Shown here piece after piece: positions 14,089 to 21,109 of a stretch of DNA of 22,300 nt. Position 1 is the first letter of the stretch, and each line of letters begins with the position of its first letter. Source of the stretch: an uncultured Ruminococcus sp. (GTDB lineage: Bacteria; Bacillota; Clostridia; Oscillospirales; Acutalibacteraceae); the NCBI GenBank assembly GCA_902783815.1, contig CACZSM010000253.1, forward strand, positions 1 through 22,300, written 5' to 3'. Under the pieces are notes generated by a model that saw only the letters and a list, made by a program, of their open reading frames with translations, was not told where the DNA came from and did not search any database. A program made the position numbers and the translations under genes.

Positions 14089-15708
14089 TCAGGACTTATC
14101 ATTACGACATTCCTTGATATAATCAAGCAAGGTAGCCTTTTCTTCACCAGTCATAAGATCGGCAAGTTCCTCAGCCTTATCGTATTTGCCAAGCTCAGCG
14201 TACATTCTTGTTCTGAATATAAGGGCATATGCGCTTTCCTCGCTTGCCTTTATCATTTCGCCGCGGAAGAAAGCAAGTTCCTCGCTGTATTTCTTTTCAG
14301 CGTCTTCCATGGTAAAGCCTTTACCCTGTTTTGCAAGCTGCAATATAGCGTATGCTTCCGAATATCTGCCGAAGAATGAGTAGTAGGTATTATCAGGCAC
14401 ATTTTTGACTATACGGGCATATTTAAGAGTATTTTCAAAATCGTCCTTGAAAGCGTAGCAGGTAAGGAGGATATAATTTACCCTGGACATGAACTCAGCC
14501 TTTTCAGCCTGTTCTTCCTCTATCTCCTGTTTCTTGAGAGCCTCCATATCAATTCCCTTAAAGTCAGGAAGCTGATATCCGTTTTCATCCGTACCGAAAG
14601 CGCCCTCCGGGTATTCTCTGACAGGGTTACCGTCCTCATCGTAATTTACGGGCATACTGTCACCGAGGTCATCGCTTATTTCTCCGGATGACACTTTTGC
14701 ATCCATTTCAGAAAGGTCTTTACTCATAAGCTCATCTATTTCAGCGGGATCAACGCTTCCGGAAGCCTCCGGGATAGTGGGCTTAGGCACATCAGTGCTG
14801 ACAGCGGATCCAGGCTGTTCTGAGAGCATCTGCATAAGCTCTATTGCCTCATCGACCTTACCCATAGAGATACAAAGTTCTCCAAGACCCACAACAAGTT
14901 CATTTTTGCTGTTCTGGTCACCGACGCTGCTGAGTACGAGTTCATTCATCATATCATATGCCTTCTGATTGAAGTCGCCGTCCTTATCGAATTCAGTGCC
15001 GGCAGCATTGACATAAAGGTTAGCTCTGCTGACATCCACAGCATACTTATCATTTTCGTCCTTTACGGCATATTTTTCAGCATCATCAAGAACGCTCAGA
15101 GCCTTACCGTATTGTTCAGTTGCAGTAAGGAGGTTAAAGTAAACAATATAGGCGCTCATATCAGACGGAGCGAGATTAAGCCATTTAAGGGTATATTTGA
15201 GAGCGTTATCATAATCCTCGACCTGAATATAGATATTAACTCTTTCAGAGATAAGATCAGTATCGAGGGAAGCCTGACCGGTTTTGTCAGCATCCTCATA
15301 TTTCTGATAGTTGATAAGTGCTGACTGATAATCCTGTTTCAAGCTGCACATAAGAGCCATCTGATAGTAAATCCTTGCTTTTACATCATCAGAACATTCA
15401 AGCATTTCTGCAGCTGTATAGTTTTCCATTGCTTTTGGGATATCACCGGAGAAGAAATATGCGTTAGCGAGATTAAAAACATTATCTCCGTTTTCCGGAT
15501 CAGAATCCACAGCTCTTTTAAAATAGCCGAAAGCCTCATCAAACCTGCTCATAGATACCAGTGATGTACCTGCCTTAGAAAGACAGTATTCATCATCAGG
15601 TGCTTCAGCGAGTGCCTTGTCATACCAAGAAACGGCATTTTCATAATTACCGTTGGCAAACGCTATGTCTGCATTGGCGACCGCTTCCTTGTAAGCTTCA
15701 ATATCCAA
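14089..15708 (-). CDS. Cytosolic TPR-repeat protein of the secretion operon
   Basis: This is a 539-residue protein starting at TTG 15708: AGAGGTG lies 6 bases before it, while the alternative GTG 15717 is part of that site. The N-terminal half holds several tetratricopeptide repeats, for example AFANGNYENAVSWYDKAL, SRFDEAFGYFKRAVDSDPEN and NAYFFSGDIPKAMENY. An acidic, probably disordered linker (about 310-400, rich in Asp/Glu/Pro/Ser) divides them from a C-terminal TPR-like helical part (about 410-535). There is no signal peptide or membrane helix. TPR proteins act as scaffolds or chaperones, so this one may guide the large upstream-encoded substrate or the small helical proteins to the motor (inference). 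No enzyme domain is seen. I know of no standard T7SSb component of this type. Confidence 0.85.
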   Translation of the reverse strand: MDIEAYKEAVANADIAFANGNYENAVSWYDKALAEAPDDEYCLSKAGTSLVSMSRFDEAFGYFKRAVDSDPENGDNVFNLANAYFFSGDIPKAMENYTAAEMLECSDDVKARIYYQMALMCSLKQDYQSALINYQKYEDADKTGQASLDTDLISERVNIYIQVEDYDNALKYTLKWLNLAPSDMSAYIVYFNLLTATEQYGKALSVLDDAEKYAVKDENDKYAVDVSRANLYVNAAGTEFDKDGDFNQKAYDMMNELVLSSVGDQNSKNELVVGLGELCISMGKVDEAIELMQMLSEQPGSAVSTDVPKPTIPEASGSVDPAEIDELMSKDLSEMDAKVSSGEISDDLGDSMPVNYDEDGNPVREYPEGAFGTDENGYQLPDFKGIDMEALKKQEIEEEQAEKAEFMSRVNYILLTCYAFKDDFENTLKYARIVKNVPDNTYYSFFGRYSEAYAILQLAKQGKGFTMEDAEKKYSEELAFFRGEMIKASEESAYALIFRTRMYAELGKYDKAEELADLMTGEEKATLLDYIKECRNDKS

Positions 15709-15714
15709 TTCGTA

Positions 15715-15720
15715 CACCTC
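15715..15720 (-). promoter_or_regulatory. Ribosome binding site supporting a TTG start for the TPR gene
   Basis: GAGGTG on the minus strand is followed by 6 bases and TTG 15708. The possible GTG start at 15715-15717 lies inside the site itself, so it is unlikely to be used. Confidence 0.55.
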
Positions 15721-15753
15721 TTTATCATATATTTTGAGTTTTCATTATGTAAA

Positions 15754-15779
15754 TAAATGACATTGCTATAGGTCATTTA
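15754..15779 (-). other. AT-rich hairpin between the 688-residue protein and the TPR gene
   Basis: TAAATGAC (15754-15761) pairs perfectly with GTCATTTA (15772-15779) around a 10-base loop, about 20 bases after the stop at 15801. On the minus strand it runs into TTTACATAATG. It is too AT-rich for a strong terminator, but could slow or partly end transcription after the large substrate gene. Confidence 0.3.
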
Positions 15780-15800
15780 ATAATACCTGTTTTGCTGTTA

Positions 15801-17867
15801 TCAGAATAACGACGAAACCACTGAACCAATAGTTCCCTTTACGCTGGTTTTAGACAGATACGACAGAGCTGTATTAGCAGCCTTTGTCACAGTAGAAGAT
15901 GAAGTCTGCATCGCCTTACTGCTTATTGAACTTAGCGCATTAGCAAAAGAACCACTTATTTTACTTAAAGCCGGAACAGCCGTTTTTGAAATATTGCTTG
16001 CAGCGCTGTTAAAGATATTGCCAAGTTTACCCTCAATACCTTTTAATTCATTTCCGAGATAGCTTGTACCGCTTGCAATACTATTACTGATCTTGCTGGT
16101 GATACCGCCAATTTCCTTACTGATAAACGATGAACCTCCGGAAATACCCTTTGACACATCAGAACCGATGCTGCCTACCTTACTTCCGATATCGCCCATA
16201 GCGCTGCCGATCTGTTTACCGATACTTCCGGTCAGATCGCCGATTGAACCTGTAACGGACTTTCCTATATCGCCGATAGTGTTGCTTACGGCTTTGCCTA
16301 CCTGATTGCTTATGCCGCCGAGTGAATTTGTCAGATCCTTATAAGCGCCTGTAACTCCCTTGAATTCACTTGCTATCTGGCTGACAACACTTCCGAACTG
16401 ATTTTTAGCGCTGCCGAAAGCATCTCCAATTGCGCTGCCTGCCTGACCTATAACATTATTTATTTCGCCTTTAATACCTCCGACATAGTCCTTGACTTCA
16501 CTATAAGCGCCGGACACAGCTTTTCCGATTTCGCTGTTTTTGATATCCTTAGTTACTCCGCTGACAAAATCCGATACCTTGCTTACAGCGCCGCCGGTTA
16601 TGTTATTAAGATCTTTATTAATAAAGTCACCGATAGAGCCTTTAGCTTCTCCTGCCAGATTATTCAGCAGACTATTTCCTATACCCTTAGCAAATTCAGA
16701 CGGATTCTTCAGCTTTGCAAGATCACTGAACGACATATTGCCAAAGGTATCTTTAATGGTATTTGTTGCCACCTTAGTGAGCGTTGGCATCTGGTTTTCA
16801 CAGAACTTGTATGCGTTCTTAAAGGAGTTTACAAGCTGACTATCCTTTAGTCCTTTAAAGGTGGAACCAAGCAGATTCTTGCCGACATCCTTAAAGTAGC
16901 TTGTTGCAGCCGAGCCAACTGCAGAAAGAGCGCTCATGCCTCCGGCTTTAAGGATATCATATCCCTGTTTATCCATATAGCCTTTAAGCGTACCATTATC
17001 AATAAGATAGGATGCGCCGTTAGCAAGCAGATTACCAGTTGTTTCAACTCCGATCTTAGCCACCTGACCGAGCAGCTGTGAGCCTGTTGCAGAGGTAACA
17101 GCGCCTCCGGCAGCTCCGGCAAAACCTCCAGCGGCACCCGTGATCGATCCGACAAGGAATGAATTGGCGGCTCCGTCAAATATTTCACCGAAGGACTGTC
17201 CTTTAGCGATACCCGTAACCGTCGTGACGGCGGCACCGGTACAGGCAGCGATAGCCGCGCCCTTTGCAGCGACAGCGAACAGTGGGGCAGCAGCGCCGCC
17301 GGTAAATACGGACAAAGCTGCAAGACCTGCGATAATAACAACACCGACAACGACCTTAACGATAGCCTTCCAGTGTTTTTTACAGAAGTCAACAGTCTTT
17401 TTCCATACTTTTTTAGCGGTATCCTTTACCCAGTTAACAGCCTTTTTAACGCCCTTGACGATAGCCCTTCCGATCTTCCTGCAGCCTTCCTTGAATTTCT
17501 CCCACCGGGATTTCTTTTTAGGCGGTGGAGGAGGAATAAAGCACGGATACTGTTTGAAGAATTCCTCCTGGTTAGTTTTAACCATTCTGGCGACACTAAG
17601 ATCCACTTTGTTTGCATTACGGAGGAACATACCAAGACGATCTCCGGCAGTTTCCATTTTCTGAAAAGCCTGAGTATCATAATTTTTGATACGATCGCTT
17701 ATTTTGTCAACTGCTTCCTGCAAATTTCCGGCTCCGCCGTCCATATTATAGATTTTGGACTTAACCTCCTTGAATGTTTTGATAACATTCTGCCTTTCTG
17801 ACAAAGGCTTGAAGAAAACCGAGCCCTTGTTGAAAAACAACGGTGAAGGTTTGATATCTAAACGCAA
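15801..17867 (-). CDS. Polymorphic-toxin-like or structural large substrate of the type VII locus
   Basis: This is a 688-residue protein starting at TTG 17867 with AGGTGA 6 bases upstream. Order of regions: helical N-terminus (about 20-108), five prolines (112-116), a very basic stretch rich in Lys and Trp (117-168), a strong hydrophobic helix (about 168-190), Gly/Ala-rich hydrophobic segments (about 190-260, GGAAAPLFAVAAKGA, GSITGAAGGFAGAAGG) like the pretoxin region of polymorphic toxins, then about 400 residues of Gly/Ser/Ile repeats with helical periodicity (SIGDLTGSIGKQIGSAMGDI). I see no nuclease, deaminase or ADP-ribosyltransferase motif at the C-terminus. No immunity gene is obvious next door. 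It may be a membrane-inserting effector or a long structural secreted protein (inference). The flanking coiled-coil and TPR genes could be its chaperones. No LXG motif is evident. Confidence 0.8.
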   Translation of the reverse strand: MRLDIKPSPLFFNKGSVFFKPLSERQNVIKTFKEVKSKIYNMDGGAGNLQEAVDKISDRIKNYDTQAFQKMETAGDRLGMFLRNANKVDLSVARMVKTNQEEFFKQYPCFIPPPPPKKKSRWEKFKEGCRKIGRAIVKGVKKAVNWVKDTAKKVWKKTVDFCKKHWKAIVKVVVGVVIIAGLAALSVFTGGAAAPLFAVAAKGAAIAACTGAAVTTVTGIAKGQSFGEIFDGAANSFLVGSITGAAGGFAGAAGGAVTSATGSQLLGQVAKIGVETTGNLLANGASYLIDNGTLKGYMDKQGYDILKAGGMSALSAVGSAATSYFKDVGKNLLGSTFKGLKDSQLVNSFKNAYKFCENQMPTLTKVATNTIKDTFGNMSFSDLAKLKNPSEFAKGIGNSLLNNLAGEAKGSIGDFINKDLNNITGGAVSKVSDFVSGVTKDIKNSEIGKAVSGAYSEVKDYVGGIKGEINNVIGQAGSAIGDAFGSAKNQFGSVVSQIASEFKGVTGAYKDLTNSLGGISNQVGKAVSNTIGDIGKSVTGSIGDLTGSIGKQIGSAMGDIGSKVGSIGSDVSKGISGGSSFISKEIGGITSKISNSIASGTSYLGNELKGIEGKLGNIFNSAASNISKTAVPALSKISGSFANALSSISSKAMQTSSSTVTKAANTALSYLSKTSVKGTIGSVVSSLF

Positions 17868-17873
17868 TTCTGA

Positions 17874-17879
17874 TCACCT
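17874..17879 (-). promoter_or_regulatory. Ribosome binding site supporting a TTG start for the 688-residue protein
   Basis: AGGTGA on the minus strand is followed by 6 bases and TTG 17867. The next in-frame ATG would remove about 40 residues and lacks a comparable site nearby. Confidence 0.5.
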
Positions 17880-17957
17880 GACTTTCTTCCTCATATTTTG
17901 CAGGACGCCTCAGACAGTGCCAATATCAGGCAATTGTCCGTGGTGAGTCCTGATACA

Positions 17958-18542
17958 TCAGACATACTTTTTAAAGTGATTCATTTCAAAGGTATATTGC
18001 TTCATTTTTTTTGACAGATCAGCCTGACCTGAAGCGAGGCTGTTCATTTTTTTTGTCAAAGCATCAGTTTCCTGTTCCATAGACCTGAGTTTGGATTTAA
18101 GATCCGCAAGAGCCTGTTCAAGCCTTCTTTTTTCCTTTTCGATAACTCTGATCGCAGAGAGGGAATCAAGCTGTCTGTCGGCAGGCACACACTCAAAAGT
18201 TTTTGAAATAGACGGGGAAGGGATGGAATAATGCTTAAGAGACTTTGAAAGGTCTTCCTCAGCGGTTTTCAAGGAGCTGTTGGCAGCATTTGCGGCATCC
18301 TCAACTGCGCCTCCGCTGTTAAGCATTTTCAGTACATCATCCATCTGTTCGATTCGTTTTTCAAAGTTGATCGTGTCAGATCTCACGGAATCCAATTTCG
18401 AGGAATAGCTTTTATATTCCGAATAGCAGGCCTCATACTGTTTTTTATCAGAAAGGTAGGATTCGGCTGCGTGCTGATAGCGATTTTTTGCATAATCATA
18501 CGCTTCCTGAGCCTCCTCTTTGGAGCAGTTATTCCATTTCAT
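17958..18542 (-). CDS. Coiled-coil protein, first gene of the secretion operon
   Basis: This is a 194-residue protein beginning at ATG 18542 with a perfect AGGAGG site. It is almost entirely helical with heptad-like patterns at about 5-75 and 130-190 (EKEKRRLEQALADLKSKL), divided by a Ser/Pro-containing middle with a conserved-looking TFECVPADRQ. It has no signal peptide, membrane helix or WXG motif. The size and two-coil layout resemble small partner proteins (DUF5082 type) encoded before LXG toxins in Bacillota type VII loci, which bind the N-terminus of the toxin. I cannot prove homology by eye. Directly after it (90 bases) comes the 688-residue protein, fitting a partner-substrate pair (inference). 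Confidence 0.82.
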   Translation of the reverse strand: MKWNNCSKEEAQEAYDYAKNRYQHAAESYLSDKKQYEACYSEYKSYSSKLDSVRSDTINFEKRIEQMDDVLKMLNSGGAVEDAANAANSSLKTAEEDLSKSLKHYSIPSPSISKTFECVPADRQLDSLSAIRVIEKEKRRLEQALADLKSKLRSMEQETDALTKKMNSLASGQADLSKKMKQYTFEMNHFKKYV

Positions 18543-18560
18543 ATCGATCCTCCTGTCATT

Positions 18561-18624
18561 ATTATATAGAATTATTTTGACTGAGAAATGTGACCGTACT
18601 AAAAAAATACCAATTTCCTGTTAA
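18561..18624 (-). promoter_or_regulatory. Candidate promoters of the secretion operon
   Basis: On the minus strand TTAACA (18624-18619) is followed 17 bases later by TAGTAC (18601-18596), a fair -35 with a weak -10. Nearer the gene a perfect TATAAT (18566-18561) has no clear -35, and its transcript would start almost at the AGGAGG site. Either could be used. The assignment is by consensus only. Confidence 0.3.
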
Positions 18625-18804
18625 ATTAAGTATTATTCTACCATATAATCAAAAATATTTCAATAATAATTAAAAATTTTTATACAAAATAAATAATTAT
18701 TAAATGTTTGTTTTTATTTTGTTAACAATTGATTAACATTATTGATATTTTCAATAAAAATGAATAAATACACAATTAACTCCACGCTTCGTAGGTAGTA
18801 AAAA

Positions 18805-18810
18805 TACAAT
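18805..18810 (+). promoter_or_regulatory. Candidate -10 box of the XRE-desulfoferrodoxin regulator gene
   Basis: TACAAT lies about 38 bases before ATG 18848, which would give a leader of about 30 bases containing the ribosome binding site. No good -35 is present at 17 bases, so an activator or another promoter further upstream is possible. Such a transcript would start at or after the in-frame ATG 18815, favouring the later start. Confidence 0.3.
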
Positions 18811-18833
18811 TTGTATGGTAACATTATGTCAAA

Positions 18834-18840
18834 GGGAGGT
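18834..18840 (+). promoter_or_regulatory. Ribosome binding site that sets the regulator start
   Basis: GGGAGGT is followed by 7 bases and ATG 18848. The longer frame from ATG 18815 would place this site inside the coding sequence and has no site of its own, so the 192-residue product is preferred. Confidence 0.75.
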
Positions 18841-18847
18841 AAAAATA

Positions 18848-19426
18848 ATGGATAAATATGTAACAGGGAGTGTAATACGCAGACTGCGCGAGATCAAAAA
18901 AATCACACAGGAGGAGCTTGCAGCAAAAATATATGTAAGCAGTAAAGCGGTAAGCAAATGGGAGACAGGACAGGGATTTCCGGATATAAGTCTGCTTGAG
19001 CCATTGGCGAAGGCGCTTGATATTTCTGTAATAGAGCTTTTATCCGGAGAGTATATCCGCAACAGCAACAGACATTCAGACATTACGGAAAGCAGCTTTT
19101 ATGTATGTCCGGTATGCGGTAATGTAATGCGGTCTGTAGGGGAGGCAGTAATAATATGCTGTGGGATAACATTGCCGCCGCTTGAAGCAGAAGCTGATGA
19201 TAATGAGCATACGATACATTCAGAGAGGGATGGAGACGAATACTATGTCACCGTAGATCATCCAATGACAAAAGATCATTATATTTCTTTTATAGCGGCA
19301 GTATCTGATAACGGGATACAATTCAGAAAGCTGTATCCGGAGGGAGAAGCCGAAGCAAGATTCAGGATAGACAATATTAAAATGATATACGCATACTGCA
19401 ATCGTCATGGATTATTTGAGCTATAG
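18848..19426 (+). CDS. XRE-family transcriptional regulator fused to a desulfoferrodoxin (superoxide reductase-like) domain
   Basis: This is a 192-residue protein. Residues about 8-63 form an XRE/Cro-type helix-turn-helix (RLREIKKITQEELAAKIYV, SSKAVSKWETG). From residue 84 the chain follows desulfoferrodoxin: YVCPVCGN and CCG give the four Cys of centre I (C87, C90, C104, C105). H121, H138 (DHPM), H144 (DHY), C184 and H187 (YCNRHG) match the five ligands of the superoxide reductase iron site. Both metal sites thus look complete. Such fusions occur in anaerobic Clostridia. The protein may sense superoxide or iron state and change DNA binding, or have reductase activity (inference). It is the only plus-strand gene and is divergent from the secretion operon, so it could regulate itself and possibly that operon. 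It could equally be an unrelated stress regulator. Confidence 0.92.
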   Translation: MDKYVTGSVIRRLREIKKITQEELAAKIYVSSKAVSKWETGQGFPDISLLEPLAKALDISVIELLSGEYIRNSNRHSDITESSFYVCPVCGNVMRSVGEAVIICCGITLPPLEAEADDNEHTIHSERDGDEYYVTVDHPMTKDHYISFIAAVSDNGIQFRKLYPEGEAEARFRIDNIKMIYAYCNRHGLFEL

Positions 19427-19430
19427 CAAT

Positions 19431-19468
19431 GAAAAAGGCACTTTATGGTACAAAGCCATAAAGTGCCT
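19431..19468 (-). terminator. Rho-independent terminator between convergent genes
   Basis: AGGCACTTTATGG (19436-19448) and its exact complement (19456-19468) form a 13 bp perfect stem with a 7-base loop. On the minus strand the stem is followed by TTTTTC, so it ends transcripts of the flavoprotein genes whose last stop is at 19512. On the plus strand it lies 9 bases after the regulator stop and is followed by a weaker tail, so it may serve both directions. Confidence 0.88.
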
Positions 19469-19511
19469 GATTAAATGGAGCGCCTGTATTATGTTGTCAG
19501 GGGTGATTTAT

Positions 19512-21098
19512 TCAGTGGTTCCTTAGTATCATTTCCGCCGCCTTTATACCATCAACAGCAGCAGACATAATTCCGCCGGCATACCCGGCGCCTTCGCCGC
19601 AGGGATAAAGACCTTTCAGTGACAAGGACTGCATATCTTCTCCGCGAAGTATTCTTACAGGTGAAGAACTGCGGCTTTCAACAGCAGTCAGAACTGCATC
19701 GCCGTCAGCAAATCCTTTAAGGCGGCTGTCCATCAGCAAAAGTCCCTGTTTTAAAGAGTCCGTCATAAATTCCGGCAGACATCTGTTCAGTGAGGTAAGC
19801 TCATAACCCGGACGGTAGGTTGGTTTTACAGAGCCAAGTTCTGATGAAGCATTGCCTGCAAGGAAGTCCGCCACACGCTGAACAGGTGCATGATAGTTTT
19901 CTCCTCCAAGTCGGAAAGAAGCGCTTTCAAGTTTTCTCTGCAATTCAACTCCGGCAAGTACATTTTCACTGCGGATATCATCCTTTCCGATACCGACAAG
20001 CAAAGCGGAGTTTGCATTGATACCATCTCTTGCGAATTCGCTCATTCCATTGGTTACGAGATGTCCTTCTTCGCTCGCAGCTGGAACGACAGTGCCTCCG
20101 GGACACATACAAAAAGTAAATACACCTCGTCCGTCACCAAGATGAACAGCGAGTTTATAGTCAGCTGCAGACAGATATCTGCTGTTCCAGAAGCTGCCGT
20201 ATTGTTGTTTGTTGATCTGTTCCTGTAAATGCTCTATCCGTACACCCATAGCAAATGGTTTTTGTTCCATAGCAATACCGCTTTCAAAAAGCATTTTGAA
20301 GGTATCTCTTGCGCTGTGTCCGATGGCAAGTATGACATTATCACATTCAATAGTTTTCCTGTCATTTTTATGGCTGATGATTATTCCGGTAAGTCGGCCG
20401 TCCTTTTGGATAATTTCTTCAAGTTTTGATTCAAAAAAGACTTCGCCTCCAAGAGCAATAATATGTTCTCTGATATTTTTGACAGTAGTTTTAAGTTTAT
20501 CTGTTCCTATATGAGGTTTTGCAAGAAAGAGAATATCCTCCGGAGCGCCGTGAGCAGCAAATTCAATAAGAATCTTTCGTATGCGTACATCCTTTGTTCC
20601 GGTATTGAGTTTACCGTCCGAGAATGTACCCGCGCCTCCTTCGCCGAACTGTATATTGGAGGCAGTATCGAGTATTCCTGTAAGGGAGAAGCGGCCTACA
20701 TCACTTGTCCGTGAATCGACATTTCTCCCTCTTTCAAAAAGCAAAGGTTTTTGTCCTGCATATGCAAGAATGAGGGCTGCAAAAAGTCCGCATGGACCGC
20801 TGCCTATTATGACAGGTCTTTTGTCAAGAGGTTTTGAAGCAGGTATTTCATATACATATTCTTTGGCAACAGCAGCTTTTGAGCATCTTCCGGCAATAAT
20901 ATTTTCATCGCCATATACAGCGGCATCGACAGACACCTCGAAATGCACATTATTTTTTTTACGGGCATCAACGCTTTTTCTGAAAACAGAAACGCATCTT
21001 ATATCGGTTGTTTTTACTTTGAGAGCCTTTGCAGCAGCCCTGAGCAATGTATTTTCATCATAATCAAGAGGCAAAGATATGCCATTTATCCTTATCAT
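19512..21098 (-). CDS. FAD-dependent dehydrogenase, COG2509 type
   Basis: This is a 528-residue predicted flavoprotein. The N-terminal about 90 residues form a small separate domain rich in basic residues. The Rossmann FAD-binding motif IIGSGPCG (97-104) is followed by the acidic end of the second strand (FERG, E122), and FGEGGAGTFSDGKL (about 151-164) is characteristic of this family. The C-terminus has the second FAD-contact motif LYPCGEGAGYAGGIMSAAVDG. There is no membrane segment. Members are widespread in Firmicutes and their substrate is not established; annotation is usually only NAD(P)/FAD-dependent oxidoreductase. The start ATG 21098 has GGGTGA upstream and lies 11 bases after the HI0933-like gene, so the two form an operon. 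Its conserved CG(E)GAG region suggests intact FAD binding. No link to the secretion genes is seen. Confidence 0.92.
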   Translation of the reverse strand: MIRINGISLPLDYDENTLLRAAAKALKVKTTDIRCVSVFRKSVDARKKNNVHFEVSVDAAVYGDENIIAGRCSKAAVAKEYVYEIPASKPLDKRPVIIGSGPCGLFAALILAYAGQKPLLFERGRNVDSRTSDVGRFSLTGILDTASNIQFGEGGAGTFSDGKLNTGTKDVRIRKILIEFAAHGAPEDILFLAKPHIGTDKLKTTVKNIREHIIALGGEVFFESKLEEIIQKDGRLTGIIISHKNDRKTIECDNVILAIGHSARDTFKMLFESGIAMEQKPFAMGVRIEHLQEQINKQQYGSFWNSRYLSAADYKLAVHLGDGRGVFTFCMCPGGTVVPAASEEGHLVTNGMSEFARDGINANSALLVGIGKDDIRSENVLAGVELQRKLESASFRLGGENYHAPVQRVADFLAGNASSELGSVKPTYRPGYELTSLNRCLPEFMTDSLKQGLLLMDSRLKGFADGDAVLTAVESRSSSPVRILRGEDMQSLSLKGLYPCGEGAGYAGGIMSAAVDGIKAAEMILRNH

Positions 21099-21109
21099 TT
21101 TTTCACCCG

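Larger units (their letters stand above)
18543..18847. other. AT-rich divergent intergenic region
   Basis: About 300 bases without a gene, between the minus-strand secretion operon and the plus-strand regulator. The central part (about 18601-18780) is extremely AT-rich with runs of A and T and short palindromes such as ATTGA-TATTT-TCAAT near 18751 and the near-palindrome GTTAACAATTGATTAAC near 18721. It probably carries promoters for both directions and may hold operators for the adjacent regulator. No RNA gene or riboswitch was recognised. Confidence 0.6.

Noticed and set aside
16934..17801. Overlapping frames on both strands (16934-17392 minus, 17140-17664 plus, 17373-17801 plus).
   Set aside because: They shadow the low-complexity Gly/Ala and Lys-rich parts of the 688-residue protein, whose frame has a proper ribosome binding site and continuous domain pattern.
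15801..17867. The 688-residue protein as a phage tail tape-measure protein.
   Set aside because: The Gly/Ser helical tail and hydrophobic centre are similar in style, but no capsid, tail or other phage gene is nearby and the WXG100/EssC setting points to type VII secretion.
18815..18847. Longer start of the regulator at ATG 18815.
   Set aside because: The GGGAGGT site at 18834-18840 would lie inside the gene, while ATG 18848 sits 7 bases after it and the helix-turn-helix begins directly afterwards.
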